Source of the DNA: Nitrospira sp.
GTDB lineage: Bacteria; Nitrospirota; Nitrospiria; Nitrospirales; Nitrospiraceae
Direction: 5' to 3'
Length of the DNA stretch: 64,000 nucleotides
NCBI GenBank assembly: GCA_005116955.1
Contig: SWDI01000004.1
Coordinates: forward strand, 30,834-94,833
Below are positions 18,760 through 27,812 of the stretch, in pieces. Under the pieces are notes generated by a model, which made no database searches, had not been told where the DNA came from, and saw nothing but the letters and a program-made list of their open reading frames with translations. The translations under genes and the position numbers were made by a program. Positions within the stretch are counted from its first letter, which is position 1. Every line of letters starts with the position of its first letter.

Positions 18760-19389
18760 TCATCGGCGCAAAGTCCGCACGGCCTCTGCGAGCGGCTGCA
18801 CTTCGTCGCGGGACAAAGTGACGTCAATATCGAGGTACTGCTTAATAATCGCATTGATTCGGCGAAGCGCACCCACGTTGTTGCGGTACTGATCGAAGGC
18901 CGTTAGATCCACGGTTGAGGAGGCTTGTCCGTCCTTTTCCACACGCTGCACAACTCGGCCAGTGAGTTCGGGAAGCTTCTGGAGGAGATTGCTCATATCG
19001 CCTGTACCAGCCTGAAAGACGACCTGACCATTCGGCCCTTTCCGCTCCGGGAGATTTTTGAGACGAATGTCATTGATCAGCGCGATGACCTCAGATCCCA
19101 GAAGTTCAGCATCATCCTTCGCCAATTCCGGCTCGGGCACATCGGTTACCTTGGGGTTGGTCGTGGCCCACTGCAACGCCAAGTTGAGCTTGAGCCTGGT
19201 TTGAACATGGCGATACCACTGGTGCTGCCGTTCGGTGACATTCGTCACCAACTCTCGGTATTGCTCCATCAACCGCTGGTTCTCGGCATATCCCTGATCC
19301 TTGGCGATCAAGGCTTGTTTGACTTCCGGCGGAGTGGAGCAGCCGAGACAGACCAGACTCAGCGCGACAACAACATGCGCTGCTTTCAT
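18760..19389 (-). CDS. Helical lipoprotein, first gene of the envelope operon
   Basis: 209 residues from ATG 19389, which has an excellent site (GAAGGAGGAATCACC before the ATG); the longer frame from 19431 is unlikely. The lipobox is VCLGC (mature Cys about residue 17). The body is helical and charged (coiled-coil near 20-65), with a later segment LQKLPELTGRVVQRVEKDG and a C-terminal helix ending AEAVRTLRR. Heads the minus-strand run 19389-15706, so its upstream region (19390-19585) should hold the promoter. No family recognised. Confidence 0.6.
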   Translation of the reverse strand: MKAAHVVVALSLVCLGCSTPPEVKQALIAKDQGYAENQRLMEQYRELVTNVTERQHQWYRHVQTRLKLNLALQWATTNPKVTDVPEPELAKDDAELLGSEVIALINDIRLKNLPERKGPNGQVVFQAGTGDMSNLLQKLPELTGRVVQRVEKDGQASSTVDLTAFDQYRNNVGALRRINAIIKQYLDIDVTLSRDEVQPLAEAVRTLRR

Positions 19390-19585
19390 GGTGATTCCTC
19401 CTTCCGACTCACGCCTGGAGCGAACCTTCACAGAACCCCAGATACCGTCTGACTGCTCTCTCTTACGAGGGTGGAGCAGTGCAGGAAAAGCGGGCTACGA
19501 TCACCCACTGCACATAGAGTATATTGAGAGTATGGACGTGTCCGACGTGCAAGTATACAGAAGCTAGTACAACTCAGTAGCTTTC

Positions 19586-20770
19586 CTAGGGGAGCCCACG
19601 CATGATTTCTAGATAGTACGCCTCAAGCAGCGCAGCGCGTGCTTCTTCCATCATGACCAATTGCCGTTGGTCGAATGTATTCGCGCAGTATAAATAGTGC
19701 GTGTCATCCACGAAGCCCAACTCGGCATGCACTTGTCGGCCATCAAGCTCCTCGCGCGTCAATTCCTGAGTGACCGTTCGTTCCGACAACTCTTCCCAGG
19801 CCACCTGCGCCGAGGGTCCATGATTCTCATAGAGCGGTGCATTGGAATCGATGGAGTTCGCCAGCATCGCGTTGAGAGTGAACAGGCTTCCATCATCCAA
19901 CTCCGGCAATTCATCCCAAGCCGCCGTGGTCTGAGTCCCGTTACTCAATACATAGAATGGTCCATCCTCCACCACTTCTTCGATGGATCGGTAATGAATC
20001 AGATCCGCAGGCTGCACAAGCTGTAACCCCCTGCTAGCCAGCGCACGCTGGAACGGGACTCGCCTGGCCAACTGCCGTGTTTTTTCGCACACAATCATGC
20101 GGCCATATGGGCGTAGAACCTGGCACAGGTGGTCAAGTCGGCGCGCCAAACCTGTCCGCTGTTCAAACACCATCTGCTGCGATGGATCGTGTCCACGATC
20201 AAACGTCCGCCAACTCTCGCTGGGTATCCCAGGATCCTGTTCGGCCTGGAGCAGTGCGTGCGTCGCCAACACCAGATCGAAGGATCCTGAAAAAGGTTCT
20301 GCTTGGAGATCCAAGCAGATGAACCGAAGATTACGCAGGCCCAAGTCCTTCGCCTTTTGTTGTGCGATCGCAATGGACGCCGGCGAGCGATCGACGCCGA
20401 CCACATTCGCATCAGGGAAACGGAGGGCATACCAGGTTGTCAGAATGCCGAGGCCACAACCGAAATCGAGAATGTCCTGAGCCTTGCCGAGGTGCGACAT
20501 CGCTTGTAGTCCGATCGCTTCATAATATTCATACCGCTGGCTATAGAGAACCGGGAAGATCTTCGGACGCGCGGCTAAATCATAGAACGCCCTTTCATCG
20601 ACAGAATCGCCTGTGCGTCTTCGTTCGGCATGGATGTTGAGCTGGTTCAGCTCTTCGACGGAGAGCTGTTGTCGCTGCCACAAGAAGTACTCACGATCGG
20701 ATGTGAAGTGTCTGAGCCCCCACCACGCAAGATGCTCTCGAAGCGATTGCCCCAGTGGGTTATTCGTCAT
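19586..20770 (-). CDS. Class I SAM-dependent methyltransferase
   Basis: 394 residues. A Rossmann methyltransferase core lies at about 95-260, with motif I ILDFGCGLGILTTWYAL, motif II VVGVDRSPASI, motif III-like RFICLDLQAEPF and a post-motif RPYGRMIVCEKT. A helical N-terminal part (1-90) and an extra C-terminal domain (about 270-394) without recognised relatives flank it. Substrate unknown. The gene lies 130 bases downstream of the proA-like gene on the same strand, which may or may not mean a shared transcript. Confidence 0.8.
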   Translation of the reverse strand: MTNNPLGQSLREHLAWWGLRHFTSDREYFLWQRQQLSVEELNQLNIHAERRRTGDSVDERAFYDLAARPKIFPVLYSQRYEYYEAIGLQAMSHLGKAQDILDFGCGLGILTTWYALRFPDANVVGVDRSPASIAIAQQKAKDLGLRNLRFICLDLQAEPFSGSFDLVLATHALLQAEQDPGIPSESWRTFDRGHDPSQQMVFEQRTGLARRLDHLCQVLRPYGRMIVCEKTRQLARRVPFQRALASRGLQLVQPADLIHYRSIEEVVEDGPFYVLSNGTQTTAAWDELPELDDGSLFTLNAMLANSIDSNAPLYENHGPSAQVAWEELSERTVTQELTREELDGRQVHAELGFVDDTHYLYCANTFDQRQLVMMEEARAALLEAYYLEIMRGLP

Positions 20771-20900
20771 GTGCTACGCCTGCTCAAAACGGTTCACAGC
20801 AAGGCTGCAAGGAGTGAGAACCACGAGGCGTACGCAGTGCGGGTCCTGGACGTGGCTCGAACGACTGAACAGGAAGCTGGGAAGAGTTTTGAGCGGGCAT

Positions 20901-22277
20901 CTACGGTCGTTTGAGCATGATGGCGTCAAAGTACGCTTCCGGTACCGGATGGGGAAGCCGAAGCTGCCCCGACCCGAAGGCCACATACTTCTCGCAGGTC
21001 AGCTGTTCCAAACCGATTGGACCCTTCGCGTGCAGTTTCCCCACGCTCAGCCCCACGTCGCTCCCCATTCCGAAGCTATCGCCGGCATGAATCCTGGTTG
21101 ATGCATTCACCAGCACCGCACTGGCATCAACTTCTCTGGTAAATCGCATGGCCGACTCATAGCGTGTGGTGGCGATTCCGGCGGTGAGACAGGGACCATG
21201 CGTCTTAATATGGACCACCGCTTCATCGAGGTCTTCAACCATTTTTACAGCCAGGGTCGGACCAGCGAACTGCGTTTGCCAATCCGCCTCTGTCGCTGGG
21301 ATGATCGCGGTATGTCCCGTCATCGCCATTTGCCCCATGAGTGCGACCGTCTTTGGGCAAGCATGCACTTCCACCTTGAATTCATCCAGCAGGCGGTTGA
21401 TCAACGGAGGCAGGAACTGCCTAGCCACAATCTGCTGCACCAACAAGGTATCCAGCGAATTGGAGGCTCCCACCTGCTGCACCTTCGAGTTGATCACCAG
21501 GTTTTGCGCGACCGAAATATCGGGGGTTTCATCGATGTACAACTGCGTGAGGCCCCCATCATCGCACAGCACCGGGACCTTGGCTTGCTCCGCAACCGTC
21601 TTGCGTAACCCAGCTCCGCCACGCACAATGAGCGCATCGAGGACTTTCCCTGATCGCATCAGATCGAGCGCGACTTCTTTCTCTTGGCGATCGATGAGCA
21701 TCCAGGCCCCATGGGGTATGCCGTGCTCCGTTGCCGCCTCACGAAATCGTGCATGAATCGCCTGATGCGTCAGCTTCCATTCCGGAGCCCCACGAAAGAT
21801 GCAGAGATTGCCCGACTTCAGACAAAGTGCAATCGATTCCACGGTGACGAGCGGACTCCGTTCTGAGATCACGCCGACCACTCCGATCGGCACCCTCACC
21901 CTGGAGACTTGTAACCCATCCGGGCGTTCCTGTCGCGACGTCACGGCGCCAATGGGGTTTGGCAGATCGGCGATGCAATGCAGTCGCTCAACAATCTCTT
22001 TCATCTGGTCGATCGTCAGACGGACACGAGCCACAGCAGCCTTCATCCGATCTTTCATGTCCGCATTCTCAAAGGACTTTCCCACAGCCTCGACATCTTT
22101 GGCATTTTCCGCGAGAATAGCGCCTTGATCCGCAGCGACTCGATCGGCCACCGCATGCAGCACCCTCGCCTTCACGGGACCAGGAAGCAGAGCCAGATCA
22201 ACCGATACTTTCCTGCAATCTTTCAATATCTTATCAAGGTACAACTTGACCGGAACTTCAGTCGACATAGGGGCCAT
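20901..22277 (-). CDS. ProA-like aldehyde dehydrogenase lacking the catalytic cysteine
   Basis: 458 residues, the gamma-glutamyl phosphate reductase fold of proline biosynthesis (NADPH-dependent reduction of glutamyl 5-phosphate). Family landmarks are recognisable: PIGVVGVISERSPLVTVES, LKSGN at 153-157, RGGAGL, and the C-terminal STRIHAGDSFGMGSDVGLS and LHAKGPIGLEQLT. But the catalytic motif, normally VCNA-x-E-T-LLV, reads ASNSLDTLLV here, so residue 272 is Ser in place of the nucleophilic Cys. It may be a catalytically altered paralogue, with a conventional proA elsewhere. No proB is nearby. ATG 22277 is used; ATG 22268 is possible. Confidence 0.8.
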   Translation of the reverse strand: MAPMSTEVPVKLYLDKILKDCRKVSVDLALLPGPVKARVLHAVADRVAADQGAILAENAKDVEAVGKSFENADMKDRMKAAVARVRLTIDQMKEIVERLHCIADLPNPIGAVTSRQERPDGLQVSRVRVPIGVVGVISERSPLVTVESIALCLKSGNLCIFRGAPEWKLTHQAIHARFREAATEHGIPHGAWMLIDRQEKEVALDLMRSGKVLDALIVRGGAGLRKTVAEQAKVPVLCDDGGLTQLYIDETPDISVAQNLVINSKVQQVGASNSLDTLLVQQIVARQFLPPLINRLLDEFKVEVHACPKTVALMGQMAMTGHTAIIPATEADWQTQFAGPTLAVKMVEDLDEAVVHIKTHGPCLTAGIATTRYESAMRFTREVDASAVLVNASTRIHAGDSFGMGSDVGLSVGKLHAKGPIGLEQLTCEKYVAFGSGQLRLPHPVPEAYFDAIMLKRP

Positions 22278-22498
22278 TCTTCACGAGATACAGCTTCCAA
22301 TGGGTCATTGCAATCACTCCATCTCCCTGAGACAATACCGGATACTTGGGTTTTTAGAGCCTCGGACTATACCACGCGTTTTTTTCATGAGTAAATGACC
22401 TGAACGCCTCACGTTTTTCACTGCTACAATTGCACCGGAGGATGGCGAATGAGAAGTCGGCATGCTGGCTCGCGTTGGCGCAAGGGAAAGGAACAGCG

Positions 22499-23332
22499 AT
22501 GCGCTCACTAGTTCACGTGAAGGGACATGGTTTCAACAAGATGGCTCTCTGTGTATTGTTGACGGTATTACTGGGAGCCTGTGCTCAGATGAAACCGGTA
22601 AACCCGCTAGGTCCCCCCACACAAGCTACGCCCGAACAAGTAACCGAACGAGAACGGGAGAATCAACCACCCAAGGTCGTACAAGCCCGTCCCAACGGCA
22701 GCAGTCCTCAACAATGCCTGGTCAATTTCGACGATGAGAGCGCGCTGGAACATATCTATTCCCAGGCGAGATCAACCTTGGCATACAGGACGAGCCGAAT
22801 CGGATTCGGCCCCTTGCAGACATGTGACCCATCGAAACATAGCGACTGCTGGACCTATCGCCAGCGCTGCTCCAAGCACGACATCAACGTCGACACAATC
22901 GGTCTCACACATTTCCACTTGAGCATGGAAGCGGGGATCGAGTGCTACACCCTTCCGGATCCTGGAGACGGCCTCGGCCGTGGATTCGGCAAACTCGTGG
23001 ACTTTAAATGCACAGAGGTTGATTGGGCCAAAACTCCCCGCGTCTTGTCCTCGCACGATCAAAATCAGTGGGTCAAGATCTGGGTAAGCAATCCTGAGAA
23101 TCGTGCACCGATGTATTTCGACATGGAATCAATTCAGGTGCTGCCCGATACTTCAATTCAACTCTGGTTCCGGAAACGCGATGGAACTTGGTGGTTCTGG
23201 TCGGATCTGAAGGCCGGCAATACCTGGACCATCCGTGAGCATACACGCGATGTATCGGAAGTTCGGATCCGAGGCACCAAGGTGGGACGAGCCAGTTCCT
23301 ATGTGATCGGCTCATTGGTGGTTCGAGACTAG
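22499..23332 (+). CDS. Lipoprotein, unknown
   Basis: 277 residues from ATG 22499 (AAAGGAA 7 bases upstream); earlier in-frame starts are unlikely. A rather long N-terminus precedes the hydrophobic stretch and lipobox LLGAC at about residue 28. A Pro/Gln/Glu-rich linker leads to a domain with several Cys (CDPSKHSDCW, RCSKHD, IECYTL, FKCTEV) that could form disulphides, and a C-terminal beta-rich part with WFRKRDGTWWFWSDL. Stand-alone plus-strand gene facing the MFS gene. No family recognised. Confidence 0.6.
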   Translation: MRSLVHVKGHGFNKMALCVLLTVLLGACAQMKPVNPLGPPTQATPEQVTERERENQPPKVVQARPNGSSPQQCLVNFDDESALEHIYSQARSTLAYRTSRIGFGPLQTCDPSKHSDCWTYRQRCSKHDINVDTIGLTHFHLSMEAGIECYTLPDPGDGLGRGFGKLVDFKCTEVDWAKTPRVLSSHDQNQWVKIWVSNPENRAPMYFDMESIQVLPDTSIQLWFRKRDGTWWFWSDLKAGNTWTIREHTRDVSEVRIRGTKVGRASSYVIGSLVVRD

Positions 23333-23362
23333 ACGAGCAACGTCCGATACAAGCGATACGAC

Positions 23363-24682
23363 TCATACGGTACGGTGAGAACTCTCGGTCATCAATGATA
23401 CGGTAGATGCCGACCGATGCTTTTCCTCTCGGGCCAGCACGGTAGCCAGCCAAGCCCAGGCAATCATGAGTGGCACGCATGCCAACGCAATATGGGCCGT
23501 GGTGGCACCCAGGGCTCTGACTCCGGTGACCAGCCACCCCGTCGAGGCATCGCCACCCCGTGAGATAGCCGTGTCGATGAAATTCTTCGCTTTGTATTTC
23601 TCTTCTCGGCTGACAACAGTAAAGAGAACCTCGCGCGCAGGCTTTGATAACGCATACTCCCCCACCCGACGCAACACAGAAAAGACGACGTAGACCCCGA
23701 GAGTCGGCCACAGCGCGATACCGAGAAACCCTATCAGGCTGATCACCGGAAGAAACAGTAAGGGCGCGACCAGACCAAACCGGCTGATAACGCGTTTGGT
23801 CACGAACATCTGTGTCAACCACGTCAACAGACCAGTCGTAAAATCGAGCGAGGAGAAGAGGCGTGTCCTGGCTTCAGGCTGATCCAAATATTCCGAGACC
23901 AGGCGCGTCTGTTCGAGGTACAGGAACGTCGCGGTCATGGTCAAAAAGGCCAGATAGCCGCAAATCCCAAGCAAATAGGGTGACGACATCGTCAGGCGAA
24001 TACCAGCGAGAAAACTTCCGCGAAGGGGATCACCTGGTCGCGAGTGATGGTGGGCAGACTGTTTGCGGCCCCATCGGTCGAGTCGATAGACACATCCAAG
24101 GCACAGCGTGAGAAACAGCATCGAGGCCAGCATGAGCACCGGAACGGGAACGATAAATGTCAGGCCTGTCGTGATCAGCGGCCCCACCAACGCGCCGCTG
24201 CTCCCTCCGGCCGCAATGACGCCGAACAGCCGTGCCCCCTGCTCCGGTGTAAACAGATCGGCCATAAAACTCCAGAAGACCGACACAATGAAGAGATTCA
24301 TCACCGACAGCCAGACAAAAAAACCTCGGGCCACCCACTCGGGATATAGATGACTCATCATCAGCGCATAAAAGGCCAACAGATTCACAATGAAGAACCC
24401 ATAGACAATCAGCAGCAGTCGGTAGCGGGAACATCGCGCCGAGAGCCACCCGAATAGTGGCGTGGCCGCGAGCATGGTGAGGAATGTCGCCGTCATCATC
24501 CAGGGAAGATGTTTCAATCCTCCTTCGATGGCCATTTCGTCGCGCACCGGACGGAGAATCGAATACCCGCACAAGAGACAGAAAAAATAGACGAAGGCCC
24601 ACACCAACGGAACGAATTCTTCCCGTTTCACACCCAGGGAGTGAGCCCATCGAGTTAGTCGTGTTTGATCCAATCCGACCAT
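23363..24682 (-). CDS. MFS transporter, nucleotide-transporter-like
   Basis: 439 residues from ATG 24682 (an upstream TTG start is less likely). About twelve transmembrane helices. The first helix region, FFCLLCGYSILRPVRDEMAIEGG-like, places it in the MFS group related to the ATP:ADP antiporter (Tlc/Npt) transporters found in several non-parasitic bacteria; helix 5 has FGVIAAGGSSGALVGP. Substrate cannot be read from sequence. It diverges from the threonine aldolase gene over 93 bases. Confidence 0.75.
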   Translation of the reverse strand: MVGLDQTRLTRWAHSLGVKREEFVPLVWAFVYFFCLLCGYSILRPVRDEMAIEGGLKHLPWMMTATFLTMLAATPLFGWLSARCSRYRLLLIVYGFFIVNLLAFYALMMSHLYPEWVARGFFVWLSVMNLFIVSVFWSFMADLFTPEQGARLFGVIAAGGSSGALVGPLITTGLTFIVPVPVLMLASMLFLTLCLGCVYRLDRWGRKQSAHHHSRPGDPLRGSFLAGIRLTMSSPYLLGICGYLAFLTMTATFLYLEQTRLVSEYLDQPEARTRLFSSLDFTTGLLTWLTQMFVTKRVISRFGLVAPLLFLPVISLIGFLGIALWPTLGVYVVFSVLRRVGEYALSKPAREVLFTVVSREEKYKAKNFIDTAISRGGDASTGWLVTGVRALGATTAHIALACVPLMIAWAWLATVLAREEKHRSASTVSLMTESSHRTV

Positions 24683-24775
24683 AGACCCGCAGTGTAGCAG
24701 GTGTGCCTTCGCCTGCAAGTGGCAGATCTGTTAGAATACCGATACCGTACGGAATTCTTGGGAGGCCGAACAGTT

Positions 24776-25807
24776 ATGATCGATCTTCGTAGCGACACCG
24801 TGACCAAGCCGACGGACGAGATGCGGAAAGCCATGGCGCGCGCTGAGGTTGGTGATGATGTGTATGGAGAAGACCCGACCGTCAATCGGCTCCAAGATAT
24901 GGCGGCAGCCATGCTCGGCAAGCGGTTCGCGCTCTTCGTCCCCTCCGGCACCATGGCCAATCAACTGGCGATTCGGTCACACACTCAACCGGGACAGGAA
25001 ATAATCGTCGAGAGCAAGAGTCATGTCGTTCGCTATGAACAGGGTGCAGCTGGTGCACTGGCCGGCGTCCAACTTCATTGGGTGACTGGTGAGCGGGGAA
25101 TCATGACTGTCGAGCAGGTGGAAGCCGCCATCAGACCGAACGACGCGCACAGCATTCCGACAGCCTTGATCTGTATCGAAAATACGCACAATGCCGGAGG
25201 CGGCACGATTTATCCGCTCTCCACGATCGAAAAGATCAGAGCCCTTGCCGTAAGACAGGGGATCCCTATGCACCTTGACGGAGCCAGGCTCTTCAATGCC
25301 GTGGCCGCCACCACCCTGCCACCCACGGTGTACGCCCAACACTTCGAAACCGTCTCCCTCTGTCTCTCGAAGGGGTTGGGTGCCCCCGTTGGATCGCTGC
25401 TGATCTCCAATGATCAGCGACTCATGGATCGCGCACGCCGCTTTCGCCGAATGTATGGAGGTGCGATGCGCCAAGCGGGCATCCTGGCCGCCGCCGGTAT
25501 CTATGCGCTAGAACGACATGTCGCTCGGCTTAAGACTGACCATGAGCATGCGAAAAAACTGGCTCGCCAACTCCAACACATTTCCGCAATCCAGATTGCG
25601 CCGCAGCACGTCGAAACGAATATCGTTATCTTCGACATCGTCGACGAGCACCGTTCTCCGGCCGAACTCTTAGCCGCGCTCAAAGAGCACGGCGTACTTA
25701 TTAACGCCGTTGGAGGACAAAGCTATCGAGCGGTCACCCATCTGCATATCACGGACAAGCAGATCGACGAAGCCGCGGACGTCTTTGCCAACGTCCTCAA
25801 ACGTTGA
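24776..25807 (+). CDS. ltaE: Low-specificity L-threonine aldolase
   Basis: PLP-dependent enzyme cleaving L-threonine (or allo-threonine) to glycine and acetaldehyde. 343 residues from ATG 24776 (GGGAGG upstream) with the family N-terminus [39 protein letters not shown], the aspartate motif [11 protein letters not shown], and the PLP lysine in [14 protein letters not shown]. The C-terminal domain begins near [14 protein letters not shown]. Length is typical. Single gene, divergent from the MFS transporter. Confidence 0.95.
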   Translation: MIDLRSDTVTKPTDEMRKAMARAEVGDDVYGEDPTVNRLQDMAAAMLGKRFALFVPSGTMANQLAIRSHTQPGQEIIVESKSHVVRYEQGAAGALAGVQLHWVTGERGIMTVEQVEAAIRPNDAHSIPTALICIENTHNAGGGTIYPLSTIEKIRALAVRQGIPMHLDGARLFNAVAATTLPPTVYAQHFETVSLCLSKGLGAPVGSLLISNDQRLMDRARRFRRMYGGAMRQAGILAAAGIYALERHVARLKTDHEHAKKLARQLQHISAIQIAPQHVETNIVIFDIVDEHRSPAELLAALKEHGVLINAVGGQSYRAVTHLHITDKQIDEAADVFANVLKR

Positions 25808-25948
25808 CACTATATTCCTCCATCCATAGAATGCCGAAGCGACTAGGTCTTTCGCCTGTTGCGGCCCCACGAGGTTGGAGACCAGCGAGAACGAGCGACA
25901 GGCCCTACGCTAGTCGATTCATAGGAGTTGCACACAGGATTCATTATC

Positions 25949-26752
25949 ATGGAATTAGAACACGTCATGGACACACACCACACGACCAGCACTCCCACTC
26001 GTGAAGAACTGAACGCCGAGCTACTCGAAGTCCCGGAACCGCCGGAACAGCCCGAGTTGCCGCCACCCCCTGGATTTGAAGCGAATGTAGAGATCGCGTT
26101 ACGGCATATCAAAGGCCGACGGGGCGGCGACCTTGTCGGCGTCATCCTCATCGGGTCGGGAGCTCGGAAAGCTCTCACGCTCCACAGCGATATCGACTTG
26201 ATTGCCCTCGTCAAGGGAGAGGCCGATAGTCACGAAATCCTCCGTGTTGGCGATCGCCTCGCGGATATTCGCTACCATGGATACCAGTCCGTCGAGGAAG
26301 ACCTCGCATACTCACTTCGGCTCCCCTCCCTGCTGCGAAAAGGCAGAATTCTCTTCGATCACGACGGCATCTGTGTGAAGCTGACTGAAAAGATCCACCA
26401 CCGCTTTCGCCAAGGTCCGCCGTCGACATCGATCAATGAACAAATTCGGCTGAAGGCCGAATGTTATCATCTGTTGGGGAAAGCACAGGATCTCGTAGAG
26501 AAACCGGGAACAGCCCACTACTTATTGACGCTATTTTACGAGGATTGCATCTCCGCATTCTTTCGTTTGAGAGGGTTTTGGTTGGTCGCTCCAGTAGATG
26601 TTCATCGGTTTATGTTTTCTCGCGAACCGGCCCTTGCGGACCTCGCTGGACAGTTCCTCACAGCCACCACCCTCACCGACCGGCTCAACTTTGGCCGACA
26701 ATTTGCCGATCTCCTCTTTAAGGATGTCCCGAATCCTGCTCGCATCGACTGA
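25949..26752 (+). CDS. Nucleotidyltransferase-domain protein with helical C-terminus
   Basis: 267 residues from ATG 25949 (ATG 25967 is possible). A proline-rich N-terminus leads to a polymerase-beta-type nucleotidyltransferase domain with GVILIGSGARKALTLHSDIDLIAL (written in family terms, G-S-x4-G then S-D-x-D), giving two metal-binding aspartates. The second half is helical, with KAECYHLLGKAQDLVEKPG and YEDCISAFFRLRGFW, similar in layout to HEPN-like domains that often accompany such transferases. It may nucleotidylate a small molecule, tRNA or protein. Neighbours give no hint. Confidence 0.65.
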   Translation: MELEHVMDTHHTTSTPTREELNAELLEVPEPPEQPELPPPPGFEANVEIALRHIKGRRGGDLVGVILIGSGARKALTLHSDIDLIALVKGEADSHEILRVGDRLADIRYHGYQSVEEDLAYSLRLPSLLRKGRILFDHDGICVKLTEKIHHRFRQGPPSTSINEQIRLKAECYHLLGKAQDLVEKPGTAHYLLTLFYEDCISAFFRLRGFWLVAPVDVHRFMFSREPALADLAGQFLTATTLTDRLNFGRQFADLLFKDVPNPARID

Positions 26753-26891
26753 CAAGAGCAGTGCATTCAACCGGTTGCCTCCGCGTTGGGAACGTGTTTC
26801 GCGCACAACGTGAGAGGAACCGTACCTGCCTGCAAATCGATCGACGGACGCTGCATTGGCTGTGACCGGCGACAAACCAAGGAGCTCTCTT

Positions 26892-27785
26892 ATGGAACTG
26901 GGATTTATCGGACTCGGCAAGATGGGGATGAACATGGTGACGCGCCTTCGCCGCGACCAACACCGCGTCGTAGTCTACGACCGTTCGAGCGACTTGATCA
27001 AACAAGCGGAGGGCCAGGGCACGATCGGTTCCTCATCCCTTGCTGATCTTGTCAGTAAGCTCAGTGCCCCGCGTGCTGTCTGGGTCATGGTGCCTTCCGG
27101 AGCCCCGACCGAAGAAACTATCCAGGCTGTGGCTGCATTGCTGCAACCAGGTGACACCATCGTGGACGGTGGAAATACCAGGTTTCACGACGATGTCAGA
27201 CGGGCTGCCGAGCTCAAGAAAAAAGGCATTCACTATGTTGATGCGGGAACCAGTGGAGGGATCTGGGGACTGCAAGTCGGCTATTGCCTCATGGTCGGCG
27301 GAGAAGACACAGCCGTCAAACGGCTTGAACCGGTGTTCAAGACCCTGGCGCCTGAAAACGGCTGGGCCCACGTCGGCGCGGCCGGTGCTGGGCACTATGT
27401 GAAAATGGTGCACAACGGCATTGAGTACAGCATGATGCAAGGCTACGCCGAAGGATTTGAGTTGATGTCGAAAAGCGAATACAAGCTGGACTTGGCGCGC
27501 GTGGCCGATCTCTGGATGCACGGAAGTGTCGTCCGGTCCTGGTTGTTGGAACTGGCCGCGGGCGCGCTCAAGGGCGATCAAAAACTAGAAAAACTGAAAG
27601 GGTACGTGCAAGATTCTGGCGAAGGCCGCTGGATGATCGCCGATGCCATCGAGAAGGACGTGCCGGTACCCACTCTCACGACAGCGCTCTTTACGCGGTT
27701 TCGCTCACGGCAGGATGAATCGTTTGCTGAAAAGATGCTGGCAGCCCTACGAAATGCCTTTGGCGGTCACTCGGTTCGACGGTAA
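26892..27785 (+). CDS. gnd: 6-phosphogluconate dehydrogenase, short (GndA/YqeC-like) form
   Basis: Oxidatively decarboxylates 6-phosphogluconate to ribulose 5-phosphate. 297 residues from ATG 26892 (AAGGAG 7 bases upstream). The Rossmann motif is MELGFIGLGKMGMNMV; catalytic-region motifs DAGTSGGIWGLQ (about 115) and VKMVHNGIEYSMMQ follow. The length is that of the short class, about 300 residues rather than 470, and that class often prefers NAD. Lies 27 bases upstream of zwf, so the pair forms the oxidative pentose phosphate branch; no lactonase gene lies between or beside them. Confidence 0.92.
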   Translation: MELGFIGLGKMGMNMVTRLRRDQHRVVVYDRSSDLIKQAEGQGTIGSSSLADLVSKLSAPRAVWVMVPSGAPTEETIQAVAALLQPGDTIVDGGNTRFHDDVRRAAELKKKGIHYVDAGTSGGIWGLQVGYCLMVGGEDTAVKRLEPVFKTLAPENGWAHVGAAGAGHYVKMVHNGIEYSMMQGYAEGFELMSKSEYKLDLARVADLWMHGSVVRSWLLELAAGALKGDQKLEKLKGYVQDSGEGRWMIADAIEKDVPVPTLTTALFTRFRSRQDESFAEKMLAALRNAFGGHSVRR

Positions 27786-27812
27786 TGGTCTGGCCTCATT
27801 GAGGAGATCCTG

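Noticed and set aside
23073..23822. 249-codon minus-strand frame overlapping the MFS gene
   Set aside because: Overlaps both the lipoprotein and the MFS gene in another frame; Arg/Ser-rich and without features.
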